NCBI GenBank assembly: GCA_963082875.1
Contig: OY720101.1
Span: forward strand, 5,580,001-5,644,000
Origin: Corella eumyota
Taxonomy: Eukaryota > Chordata > Ascidiacea > Phlebobranchia > Corellidae
Reading direction: 5' to 3'
Length of the DNA stretch: 64,000 nucleotides
The number at the start of each line of letters is the position of its first letter. Position 1 is the first letter of the stretch. The notes under the pieces were generated by a model. It was given only the letters and a program-made list of their open reading frames with translations, ran no database searches and was not told the origin of the DNA. Below are positions 12,501 through 26,800 of this stretch, in pieces. Made by a program: the position numbers and the translations under genes.

Positions 12501-15500
12501 CAATATCATTGGCCAAAAATATCACGTGACCTAATTAAACCCAAAATAAAAATTACCTCAAACTTTTGTTTTACTGAAAATTTTCGCGAAATGTTTTATC
12601 TTGAATGTTAGTTAGGCCAATGTGCGTCTAATAAAATACAAAATTTTAGGTTTTGAGATTTCATAAATTTTTAATAAAAGTTTCATAACTTTTATGAATA
12701 TTAATATTTTCGAAAAATATTTTGTAAACACGGTAATTGGACCTGTGCGGTTCTAACACAAAAATTATTTTTCGATTTAAAATTTTTTATTTTTTTCAAA
12801 AAATTTGTATGCAATATCATTGGCCAAAAATATCACGTGACCTAATTAAACTCAAAATAAAAATTACCTCAAACTTTTGTTTTACTGAAAATTTTCGCGA
12901 AATGTTTTATCTTGAATGTTAGTTAGGCCAATGTGCGTCTAATAAAATACAAAATTTTAGGTTTTGCGATTTCATAAATTTTTAATAAAAGTTTCATAAC
13001 TTTTATGAATATTAATATTTTCGAAAAATATTTTGTAAACACGGTAATTGGACCTGTGCGGTTCTAAAACAACAATTATTTTTCGATTTAAAATTTTTTA
13101 TTTTTTTTCAAAAAATTTGTATGCAATATCATTGGCCAAAAATATCACGTGACCTAATTAAACCCAAAATAAAAATTACCTCAATTTTTCGTTTTACTGA
13201 AAATTTTCGCGAAATGTTTTATCTTGAATGTTAGTTAAGCCAATGCGCGTCTAATAAAATACAAAATTTTAAGTTTTGAGATTTCATAAATTTTTAATAA
13301 AAGTTTTATAACTTTTATGAATATAAATATTTTCGAAAAATATTTTGTAAACACGGTAATTGGACCTGTGCGGTTCTTACACAACAATTATTTTTCGATT
13401 TAAAATTTTTTATTTTTTTTTAAAAAATTTGTATGCAATATCATTGGCCAAAAATATCACGTGACCTAATTAAACCCAAAATAAAAATTACCTCAAACTT
13501 TTGTTTTACTGAAAATTTTCGCGAAATATTTATCTTGAATGTTAGTTAGGCCAATGTGCGTCTAATAAAATACAAAATTTTAGGTTTTGAGATTTCATAA
13601 ATTTTTAATAAAAGTTTCATAACTTTTATGAATATTAATATTTTCGAAAAATATTTTGTTAACACGGTAATTGGACCTGTGCGGTTCTAACACAACAATT
13701 ATTTTTCGATTTAAAATTTTTTATTTAAAAAAAAAAAAATTGTATGCAATATCATTGGCCAAAAATATCACGTGACCTAATTAAACCCAAAATAAAAATT
13801 ACCTCAAACTTTTGTTTTACTGAAAATTTTCGCGAAATGTTTTGTCTTGAATGTTAGTTAGGCCAATGTGCGTCTAACAAAATACAAAATTTTAGGTTTT
13901 GAGATTTCATAAATTTTTAATAAAAGTTCCATAACTTTTATGAATATTAATATTTTCGAAAAATATTTTGTAAACACGGTAATTGGACCTGTGCGGTTCT
14001 AACACAACAATTATTTTTCGATTTAAAATTTTTAATTTTTTTTCCAAAAATTTGTATGCAATATTATTGGCCAAAAATTGTACGTGACCTAATTAAACCC
14101 ACAATAAAAATTATCTCAAATTTTTGTTTTACTGAAAATTTTCGCGAAATGTTTTATCTTGAATGTTAGTTAGGCCAATGCGCGTCTAATAAAATACAAC
14201 ATTTTAGGTTTTGAGATTTCATAAATTTTTAATAAAAGTTTCATAACTTTTATGAATATTAATATTTTCGAAAAATATTTTGTAAACACGGTAATTGGAC
14301 CTGTGCGGTTCTAAAACAACAATTATTTTTCGATTTAAAATTTTTTATTTTTTTTCAAAAAATTTGTATGCAATATCATTGGCCAAAAATATCACGTGAC
14401 CTAATTAAACCCAAAATAAAAATTACCTCAAACTTTTGTTTTACTGAAAATTTTCGCGAAATGTTTTATCTTGAATGTTAGTTAGGCCAATGCGCGTCTA
14501 ATAAAATACAAAATTTTAAGTTTTGAGATTTCATAAATTTTTAATAAAAGTATCATAACTTTTATGAATATAAATATTTTCGAAAAATATTTTGTAAACA
14601 CGGTAATTGGACCTGTGCGGTTATAACACAACAGTTATTTTTCGATTTAAAATTTTTTATTTTTTTTCAAAAAATTTGTATGCAATATCATTGGCCAAAA
14701 ATATTACGTGACCTAATTAAACCCAAAATAAAAATTACCTCAAACTTTTGTTTTACTGAAAATTTTCACGAAATGTTTTATCTTGAATGTTAGTTAGGCC
14801 AATGTGCGTCTAATAAAATACAAAATTTTAGGTTTTGAGATTTCATAAATTTTTAATAAAAGTTTCATAACTTTTATGATTATTAATATTTTCGAAAAAT
14901 ATTTTGTTAACACGGTAATTGGACCTGTGCGGTTCTAATACAACAATTATTTTTCGATTTAAAATTTTTTATTTAAAAAAAAAAATTTGTATGCAATATC
15001 ATTGGCCAAAAATATCACGTGACCTAATTAAACCCAAAATAAAAATTACCTCAAACTTTTGTTTTACTGAAAATTTTCGCGAAATGTTTTATCTTGAATG
15101 GTAGTTAGGCCAATGTGCGTCTAATAAAATACAAAATTTTAGGTTTTAAAATTTCATAAATTTTTAATAAAAGTTCCATAACTTTTATGAATATTAATAT
15201 TTTCGAAAAATATTTTGTAAACACGGTAATTGGACCTGTGCGGTTCTAACACAACAATTATTTTTCCATTTAAAATTTAAAATTTTTTTTCCAAAAATTT
15301 GTATGCAATATTATTGGCCAAAAATATCACGTGACCTAATTAAACCCAAAATAAAAATTATCTCAAATTTTTGTTTTACTGAAAATTTTTGCGAAATGTT
15401 TTATCTTGAATGTTAGTTAGGCCAATGCGCGTCTAATAAAATACAAAATTTTAGGTTTTGAGATTTCATAAATTTTTAATAAAAGTTTCATAACTTTTTT

Positions 15501-18500
15501 GTAAACACGATAATTGGACCTGTGCGGTTCTAACACAACCAATTATTTTTCGATTTAAAATTTTTTATTTTTTTTTTTAAATTTGTATGCAATATCATTG
15601 GCCAAAAATATCACGTGACCTAATTAAACCCAAAATAAAAATTACCTCGAACTTTTGTTTTACTGAAAATTTTCGCGAAATGTTTTATCTTGAATGTTAG
15701 TTAGGCCAATGTGCGTCTAATAAAATACAAAATTTTAGGTTTTAAGATTTCATAAATTTTTAATAAAAGTTTCATAACTTTTATGAATATTAATATTTTC
15801 GAAAAATATTTTGTAAACACGGTAATTGGACCTGTGCGGTTCTAACACAACAATTATTTTTCGATTTAAAATTTTTTATTTTTTTTCAAAAAATTTGTAT
15901 GCAATATCATTGGCCAAAAATATCACGTGACCTAATAAAAACCAAACTAAAAATTACCTCAAACTTTTGTTTTACTGAAAATTTTCGCGAAATGTTTTAT
16001 CTTGAATGTTAGTTAGGCCAATGCGCGTCTAATAAAATACAAAATTTTAGGTTTTGAGATTTCATAAATTTTTAATAAAAGTTTCATAACTTTTATGAAT
16101 ATTAATATTTTCGAAAAATATTTTGTAAACACGGTAATTGGACCTGTGCGGTTCTAACACAACAATTATTTTTCGATTTAAAATTTTTTTTTAAAAAATT
16201 TGTATGCAATATCATTGGCCAAAAATATCACGTGACCTAATGAAAACCAAAATAAAAATTACCTCAAACTTTTGTTTTACTGAAAATTTTTGCGAAATGT
16301 TTTATCTTGAATGTTAGTTAGGCCAATGCGCGTCTAATAAAATACAAAATTTTAGGTTTTGAGATTTCATAAATTTTTAATAAAAGTTTCATAACTTTTA
16401 TGAATATTAATATTTTCGAAAAATATTTTGTAAACACGGTAATTGGATCTGTGCGGTTCTAACTCAACATTTATTTTTCGATTTAAAATTTTTTTTTTTT
16501 TTTTTTAATTTGTATGCAATATCATTGGCCAAAAATATCACGTGACCTAATTAAACCCAAAATAAAAATTACCTCAAACTTTTGTTTTACTGAAAATTTT
16601 TGCGAAATGTTTTATCTTGAATGTTAGTTAGGCCAATGTGCGTCTAATAAAATACAACATTTTAGGTTTTGAGATTTCATAAATTTTTAATAAAAGTTTC
16701 ATAACTTTTATGAATATTAATATTTTCGAAAAATATTTTGTAAACACGGTAATTGGACCTGTGCGGTTCTAAAACAACAATTATTTTTCGATTTAAAATT
16801 TTTTATTTTTTTTTAAAAAATTTGTATGCAATATCATTGGCCAAAAATATCACGTGACCTAATTAAACCCAAAATAAAAATTACCTCAAACTTTTGTTTT
16901 ACTGAAAATTTTCGCGAAATGTTTTATCTTGAATGTTAGTTAGGCCAATGCGCGTCTAATAAAATACAAAATTTTAAGTTTTGAGATTTCATAAATTTTT
17001 AATAAAACTATCATAACTTTTATGAATATAAATATTTTCGAAAAATATTTTGTAAACACGGTAATTGGACCTGTGCGGTTCTAACACAACAATTATTTTT
17101 CGATTTAAAATTTTTTATTTTTTTTCAAAAAATTTGTATGCAATATCATTGGCCAAAAATATCACGTGACCTAATTAAACCCAAAATAAAAATTACCTCA
17201 AACTTTTGTTTTACTGAAAATTTTCGCGAAATGTTTTGTCTTGAATGTTAGTTAGGCCAATGTGCGTCTAATAAAATACAAAATTTTAGGTTTTAAAATT
17301 TCATAAATTTTTAATAAAAGTTCCATAACTTTTATGAATATTAATATTTTCGAAAAATATTTTGTAAACACGGTAATTGGACCTGTGCGGTTCTAACACA
17401 ACAATTATTTTTCGATTTAAAATTTAAAATTTTTTTTCCAAAAATTTGTATGCAATATTATTGGCCAAAAATATCACGTGACCTAATTAAACCCAAAATA
17501 AAAATTATCTCAAATTTTTGTTTTACTGAAAATTTTTGCGAAATGTTTTATCTTGAATGTTAGTTAGGCCAATGCGCGTCTAATAAAATACAAAATTTTA
17601 GGTTTTGAGATTTCATAAATTTTTAATAAAAGTGTCATAACTTTTATGAATATTAATATTTTCGAAAAATATTTTGTAAACACGGTAATTGGACCTGTGC
17701 GGTTCTAACACAACAATTATTTTTCGATTTAAAATTTTTTATTTTTTTTCAAAAAATTTGTATGCAATATCATTGGCCAAAAATATCACGTGACCTAATA
17801 AAAATCAAACTAAAAATTACCTCAAACTTTTGTTTTACTGAAAATTTTCGCGAAATGTTTTATCTTGAATGTTAGTTAGGCCAATGCGCGTCTAATAAAA
17901 TACAAAATTTTAGGTTTTGAGATTTCATAAATTTTTAATAAAAGTTTCATAACTTTTATGAATATTAATATTTTCGAAAAATATTTTGTAAACACGGTAA
18001 TTGGACCTGTGCGGTTCTAACACAACAATTATTTTTCGATTTAAAATTTTTTTTAAAAAATTTGTATGCAATATCATTGGCCAAAAATATCACGTGACCT
18101 AATGAAAACCAAAATAAAAATTACCTCAAACTTTTGTTTTACTGAAAATTTTTGCGAAATGTTTTATCTTAAATGTTAGTTAGGCCAATGCGCGTCTAAT
18201 AAAATACAAAATTTTAGGTTTTGAGATTTCATAAATTTTTAATAAAAGTGTCATAACTTTTATGAATATTAATATTTTCGAAAAATATTTTGTAAACACG
18301 GTAATTGGATCTGTGCGGTTCTAACTCAACATTTATTTTTCGATTTAAAATTTTTTATTTTTTTTTTTAATTTGTATGCAATATCATTGGCCAAAAATAT
18401 CACGTGACCTAATTAAACCCAAAATAAAAATTACCTCAAACTTTTGTTTTACTGAAAATTTTTGCGAAATGTTTTATCTTGAATGTTAGTTAGGCCAATG

Positions 18501-20164
18501 TGCGTCTAATAAAATACAAAATTTTAGGTTTTGAGATTTCATAAATTTTTAATAAAAGTTCCATAACTTTTATGAATATTAATATTTTCGAAAAATATTT
18601 TGTAAACACGGTAATTGGACCTGTGCGGTTCTAACACAACAATTATTTTTCGATTTAAAATTTTTAATTTTTTTTCCAAAAATTTGTATGCAATATTATT
18701 GGCCAAAAATATTACGTGACCTAATTAAACCCACAATAAAAATTATCTCAAATTTTTGTTTTACTGAAAATTTTCGCGAAATGTTTTATCTTGAATGTTA
18801 GTTAGGCCAATGCGCGTCTAATAAAATACAACATTTTAGGTTTTGAGATTTCATAAATTTTTAATAAAAGTTTCATAACTTTTATGAATATTAATATTTT
18901 CGAAAAATATTTTGTAAACACGGTAATTGGACCTGTGCGGTTCTAAAACAACAATTATTTTTCGATTTAAAATTTTTTATTTTTTTTCAAAAAATTTGTA
19001 TGCAATATCATTGGCCAAAAATATCACGTGACCTAATTAAACCCAAAATAAAAATTACCTCAAACTTTTGTTTTACTGAAAATTTTCGCGAAATGTTTTA
19101 TCTTGAATGTTAGTTAGGCCAATGCGCGTCTAATAAAATACAAAATTTTAAGTTTTGAGATTTCATAAATTTTTAATAAAACTATCATAACTTTTATGAA
19201 TATAAATATTTTCGAAAAATATTTTGTAAACACGGTAATTGGACCTGTGCGGTTCTAACACAACAATTATTTTTCGATTTAAAATTTTTTATTTTTTTTC
19301 AAAAAATTTGTATGCAATAAATATTATTGGCCAAAAATATCACGTGACCTAATTAAACCCAAAATAAAAATTAGCTCAAACTTTTGTTTTACTGAAAGTT
19401 TTCGCGAAATGTTTTATCTTGAATGTTAGTTAGGCCAATGCGCGTATAATAAAATACAAAATTTTAGGTTTTGCGATTTCATAAATTTTTAATAAAAGTT
19501 TCATAACTTTTATGAATATTAATATTTTCGAAAAATATTTTGTAAACACGGTAATTGGACCTGTGCGGTTCTAAAACAACAATTATTTTTTGATTTAAAA
19601 TTTTTTATTTTTTTAAAAAAAATTTGTATGCAATATCATTGGCCAAAAATATCACGTGACCTAATTAAACCCAAAATAAAAATTACCTCAAACTTTTGTT
19701 TTACTAAAAATTTTTGCGAAATGTTTTATCTTGAATGTTAGTTAGGCCAATGCGCGTCTAATAAAATACAAAATTTTAGGTTTTGCGATTTCATAAATTT
19801 TTAATAAAAGTTTCATAACTTTTATGAATATTAATATTTTCGAAAAATATTTTGTAAACACGGTAATTGGACCTGTGCGGTTCTAAAACAACAATTATTT
19901 TTCGATTTAAAATTTTTTATTTTTTTAAAAAAAATTTGTATGCAATATCATTGGCCAAAAATATCACGTGACCTAATTAAACCCAAAATAAAAATTACCT
20001 CAAACTTTTGTTTTACTAAAAATTTTTGCGAAATGTTTTATCTTGAATGTTAGTTAGGCCAATGCGCGTCTAATAAAATACAAAATTTTAGGTTTTGAGA
20101 TTTCATAAATTTTTAATAAAAGTGTCATAACTTTTATGAATATTAATATTTTCGAAAAATATTT

Positions 20165-23100
20165 TGTAAACACGGTAATTGGACCTGTGCGGTTCTAACT
20201 CAACAATTATTTTTCGATTTAAATTTTTTTATTTTTTTTTTTTAAATTTGTATGCAATATCATTGGCCAAAAATATCACGTGACCTAATTAAACCCAAAA
20301 TAAAAATTACCTCAAACTTTTGTTTTACTAAAAATTTTCGCGAAATGTTTTATCTTGAATGTTAGTTAGGACATTGTGCGTCTAATAAAATACAAAATTT
20401 TAGGTTTTGAGATTTCATAAATTTTTAATAAAAGTGTCATAACTTTTATGAATATTAATATTTTTGAAAAATATTTTCTAAACACGGTAAATGGACCTGT
20501 GCGGTTCTAACACAACAATTATTTTTCGATTTAAAATATTTTATTTTTTTTCAAAAAATTTGTATGCAATATCGTTGGCCAAAAATATCACGTGACCTAA
20601 TGAAAACCAAAATAAAAATTACCTCAAACTTTTGTTTTACTGAAAATTTTCGCGAAATGTTTTATCTTGAATGTTAGTTAGGACATTGTGCGTCTAATAA
20701 AATACAAAAGTTTAGGTTTTGAGATATCATAAATTTTTAATTAAAGTTTCATAACTTTTATGAATATTAATATTTTCGAAACATATTTTGTAAACACGGT
20801 AATTGGATCTGTGCATTTCTAACACAACAATTATTTTTCGATTTAAAATTTTTTATTTTTTAAAAAAAATTTGTATGCAATATCATTGGCCAAAAATATC
20901 ACGTGACCTAATTAAACCCAAAATAAAAATTACCTCAAACTTTTGTTTTACTAAAAATTTTCGCGAAATGTTTTATCTTGAATGTTAGTTAGGCCAATGT
21001 GCGTCTAATAAAATACAAAATTTTAGGTTTTGAGATTTCATAAATTTTTAATAAAAGTTTCATAACTTTTATGAATATTAATATTTTCGAAAAATATTTT
21101 GTTAACACGGTAATTGGACCTGTGCGGTTCTAACACAACAATTATTTTTCGATTTAAAATTTTTTATTTAAAAAAAAAAAAATTGTATGCAATATCATTG
21201 GCCAAAAATATCACGTGACCTAATTAAACCCAAAATAAAAATTACCTCAAACTTTTGTTTTACTGAAAATTTTCGCGAAATGTTTTGTCTTGAATGTTAG
21301 TTAGGCCAATGTGCGTCTAACAAAATACAAAATTTTAGGTTTTGAGATTTCATAAATTTTTAATAAAAGTTCCATAACTTTTATGAATATTAATATTTTC
21401 GAAAAATATTTTGTAAACACGGTAATTGGACCTGTGCGGTTCTAACTCAACAATTATTTTTCGATTTAAATTTTTTTATTTTTTTTTTTTAAATTTGTAT
21501 GCAATATCATTGGCCAAAAATATCACGTGACCTAATTAAACCCAAAATAAAAATTACCTCAAACTTTTGTTTTACTAAAAATTTTCGCGAAATGTTTTAT
21601 CTTGAATGTTAGTTAGGACATTGTGCGTCTAATAAAATACAAAATTTTAGGTTTTGAGATTTCATAAATTTTTAATAAAAGTGTCATAACTTTTATGAAT
21701 ATTAATATTTTTGAAAAATATTTTCTAAACACGGTAAATGGACCTGTGCGGTTCTAACACAACAATTATTTTTCGATTTAAAATATTTTATTTTTTTTCA
21801 AAAAATTTGTATGCAATATCGTTGGCCAAAAATATCACGTGACCTAATGAAAACCAAAATAAAAATTACCTCAAACTTTTGTTTTACTGAAAATTTTCGC
21901 GAAATGTTTTATCTTGAATGTTAGTTAGGACATTGTGCGTCTAATAAAATACAAAAGTTTAGGTTTTGAGATATCATAAATTTTTAATTAAAGTTTCATA
22001 ACTTTTATGAATATTAATATTTTCGAAACATATTTTGTAAACACGGTAATTGGATCTGTGCATTTCTAACACAACAATTATTTTTCGATTTAAAATTTTT
22101 TATTTTTTAAAAAAAATTTGTATGCAATATCATTGGCCAAAAATATCACGTGACCTAATTAAACCCAAAATAAAAATTACCTCAAACTTTTGTTTTACTA
22201 AAAATTTTCGCGAAATGTTTTATCTTGAATGTTAGTTAGAACATTGTGCGTCAAATAAAATACAAAATTTTAGGTTTTGAGATTTCATAAATTTTTAATA
22301 AAAGTGTCATAACTTATATGAATATTAATATTTTTGAAAAATATTTTGTAAACACGGTAATTGGACCTGTGCGGTTCTAACACAACAATTTTTTTTCGAT
22401 TTAAAATATTTTATTTTTTTTCAAAAAATTTGTATGTAATATCGTTGGCCAAAAATATCACGTGACCTAATGAAAACCAAAATAAAAATTACCTCAAACT
22501 TTTGTTTTACTTAAAATTTTCGCGAAATGTTTTATCTTGAATGTTAGTTTGGCCAATGCGCGTCTAATAAAATACAAAATTTTAAGTTTTGAGATTTCAT
22601 AAATTTTTAATAAAAGTTTCATAACTTTTATGAATATTAATATTTTCGAAAAATATTTTGTAAACACGGTAATTGGACCTGTGCGGTTCTAACACAACAA
22701 TTATTTTTCGATTTAAAATTTTTTATTTTTTTAAAAAAATTTGTATGCAATATCGTTGGCCAAAAATATCACGTGACCTAATGAAAACCAAAATAAAAAT
22801 TACCTCAAACTTTTGTTTTACTGAAAATTTTCGCGAAATGTTTTATCTTGAATGTTAGTTAGGACATTGTGCGTCTAATAAAATACAAAATTTTAGGTTT
22901 TGAGATTTCATAAATTTTTAATTAAAGTTTCATAACTTTTATGAATATTAATATTTTCGAAAAATATTTTGTAAACACGGTAATTGGACCTGTGCGGTTC
23001 TAACACAACAATTATTTTTCGATTTAAAATTTTTTATTTTTTTTTTTTAAATTTATATGCAATATCATTGGCCAAAAATATCACGTGACCTAATTAAACC

Positions 23101-23865
23101 CAAAATAAAAATTACCTCAAACTTTTGTTTTACTAAAAATTTTCGCGAAATGTTTTATCTTGAATGTTAGTTAGGACATTGTGCGTCTAATAAAATACAA
23201 AATTTTAGGTTTTGAGATTTCATAAATTTTTAATAAAAGTTTCATAACTTTTATGAATATTAATATTTTCGAAAAATATTTTGTAAACACGGTAATTGGA
23301 CCTGTGCGGTTCTAACACAACAATTATTTTTCGATTTAAAATTTTTTATTTTTTTAAAAAAATTTGTATGCAATATCGTTGGCCAAAAATATCACGTGAC
23401 CTAATGAAAACCAAAATAAAAATTACCTCAAACTTTTGTTTTACTGAAAATTTTCGCGAAATGTTTTATCTTGAATGTTAGTTAGGACATTGTGCGTCTA
23501 ATAAAATACAAAATTTTAGGTTTTGAGATTTCATAAATTTTTAATTAAAGTTTCATAACTTTTATGAATATTAATATTTTCGAAAAATATTTTGTAAACA
23601 CGGTAATTGGACCTGTGCGGTTCTAACACAACAATTATTTTTCGATTTAAAATTTTTTATTTTTTTTTTTTAAATTTATATGCAATATCATTGGCCAAAA
23701 ATATCACGTGACCTAATTAAACCCAAAATAAAAATTACCTCAAACTTTTGTTTTACTAAAAATTTTCGCGAAATGTTTTATCTTGAATGTTAGTTAGGAC
23801 ATTGTGCGTCTAATAAAATACAAAATTTTAGGTTTTGAGATTTCATAAATTTTTAATAAAAGTGT
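20165..23865 (+). repeat. Recent 1,247-bp and 623-bp duplications in the array
   Basis: About 820 bp at 20,165-20,985 recurs at 21,412-22,232 with no difference I could find. The marker GGATCTGTGCATTTCTAAC appears in both. Within about 22,570-23,865 a two-monomer unit of 623 bp is repeated in tandem. The near-perfect identity of these copies implies very young events or local gene-conversion-like homogenisation. Confidence 0.75.
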
Positions 23866-26800
23866 CATAACTTTTATGAATATTAATATTTTCGAAAAAT
23901 ATTTTATAAACACGGTAATTGGACCTGTGAGGTTCTAACACAACAATTATTTTTCGATTTAAAATTTTTTATTTTTTTTTCAAAAATTTGTATGCAATCT
24001 CATTGGCCAAAAATATCACGTGACCTAATTAAACCCAAAATAAAAATTATCTCAAACTTTTGTTCTACTGAAAATTTTTGCAAAATATTTTATCTTGAAT
24101 GTTAGTTAGGCCAATGCGCGCCTAATTAATTATAAAATTTCAGATTTTGAGATTTCATAAATTTTTAATAAAAGTTTCATAACTTTTATGAATATTAATA
24201 TTTTCGAAAAATATTTTGTAAACACGGTAATTGGACCTGTGCGGTTCTAACACAACAATTATTTTTCGATTTAAAATTTTTTATTTTCTTTAAAAAAATT
24301 TGTATGCAATATCATTGGCCAAAAATATCACGTGACCTAATGAAAACCAAAATAAAAATTACCTCAAACCTTTGTTCTACTGAAAATTTTCGCGAAATTT
24401 TTTATCTTGAATGTTAGTTAGGCCAATGCGCGTCTAATAAAATACAAAATTTTAGGTTTTGAGATTTCATAAAATTTTAATTAAAGTTTCATAACTTTTA
24501 TGAATATTAATATTTTCGAAAAATATTTTGTAAACACGGTAATTGGACCTGTGCGGTTCTAACACAACAATTATTTTTCGATTTAAATTTTTTTTTTTTA
24601 ATTTGTATGCAATATCATTGGTCAAAAATATCACGTGACCTAATTAAACCCAAAATAAAAATTACCTCAAACTTTTGTTTTACTAAAAATTTTCGCGAAA
24701 TGTTTTATCTTGAATGTTAGTTAGGACATTGTGCGTCCAATAAAATACAAAATTTTAGGTTTTGAGATTTCATAAATTTTTAATAAAAGTGTCATAACTT
24801 TTATGAATATTAATATTTTCGAAAAATATTTTGTAAACACGGTAATTGGACCTGTGCGGTTCTAACACAACAATTATTTTTCGATTTAAAATTTTTTATT
24901 TTTTTTCAAAAAATTTGTATGCAATATCGTTGGTCAAAAATATCACGTGACCTAATGAAAACCAAAATAAAAATTACCTCAAACTTTTGTTTTACTGAAA
25001 ATTTTGGCGAAATGTTTTATCTTGAATGTTAGTTAGGCCAATGCGCGTCTAATAAAATACAAAATTTTAGGTTTTGAGATTTCATAAATTTTTAATAAAA
25101 GATTCATAACTTTTATGAATATTAAGATTTTCAAAAAATATTTTATAAACACGGTAATTGGACCTGTGCGGTTCTAACACAACAATTATTTTTCGATTTA
25201 AAATTTTTTATTTTTTTTCAAAAAATTTGTATGCAATCTCATTGGCCAAAAATATCACGTGACCTAATTAAACCCAAAATAAAAATTATCTCAAACTTTT
25301 GTTCTACTCAAAATTTTTGCAAAATATTTTGTCTTGAATGTTAGTTAGGCCAATGCGCGCCTAATTAATTATAAAATTTCAGATTTTGAGATTTCATAAA
25401 TTTTTAATAAAAGTTTCATAACTTTTATGAATATTAATATTTTCGAAAAATATTTTGTAAACACGGTAATTGGACCTGTGCGGTTCTAACACAACAATTA
25501 TTTTTCGATTTAAAATTTTTTATTTTCTTTAAAAAAATTTGTATGCAATATCATTGGCCAAAAATATCACGTGACCTAATGAAAACCAAAATAAAAATTA
25601 CCTCAAACCTTTGTTCTACTGAAAATTTTCGCGAAATGTTTTATCTTGAATGTTAGTTAGGCCAATGCGCGTCTAATAAAATACAAAATTTTAGGTTTTG
25701 AGATTTCATAAATTTTTAATAAAAGTGTCATAACTTTTATGAATATTAATATTTTTGAAAAATATTTTGTAAACACGGTAATTGGACCTGTGCGGTTCTA
25801 ACACAACAATTATTTTTCGATTTAAAATTTTTTATTTTTTTAAAAAAAATTTGTATGCAATATCATTGGCCAAAAATATCACGTGACCTAATTAAACCCA
25901 AAATAAAAATTACCTCACACTTTTGTTCTACTCAAAATTTTTGCAAAATATTTAATCTTGAATGTTAGTTAGGCCAATGCGCACCTAATTAATTATAAAA
26001 TTTCAGATTTTGAGATTTCATAAATTTTTAATAAAAGTTTCATAACTTTTATGAATATTAATATTTTCGAAAAATATTTTGTAAACACGGTAATTGGACC
26101 TGTGCGGTTCTAACACAACAATTATTTTTCGATTTAAAATTTTTTATTTTCTTTAAAAAAATTTGTATGCAATATCATTGGCCAAAAATATCACGTGACC
26201 TAATGAAAACCAAAATAAAAATTACCTCAAACTTTTGTTTTACTGAAAATTTTCGCGAAATGTTTTATCTTGAATGTTAGTTACGCCAATGCGCGTCTAA
26301 TATAATACAAAATTTTAGGTTTTGAGATTTCATAAATTTTTAATAAAAGTTTCATAACTTTTATGAATATTAATATTTTTGAAAAATATTTTGTAAACAC
26401 GGTAATTGGACCTGTGCGGTTCTAACACAACAATTATTTTTCAATTTAAAATTTTTTATTTTTTTTCAAAAAATTTGTATGCAATATCGTTGGCCAAAAA
26501 TATCACGTGACCTAATGAAAACCAAAATAAAAATTACCTCAAACCTTTGTTCTACTGAAAATTTTCGCGAAATGTTTTATCTTGAATGTTAGTTAGGCCA
26601 ATGCGCGTCTAATAAAATACAAAATTTTAGGTTTTGAGATTTCATAAAATTTTAATTAAAGTTTCATAACTTTTATGAATATTAATATTTTCGAAAAATA
26701 TTTTGTAAACACGGTAATTGGACCTGTGCGGTTCTAACACAACAATTATTTTTCGATTTAAATTTTTTTTTTTAAATTTGTATGCAATATCATTGGTCAA

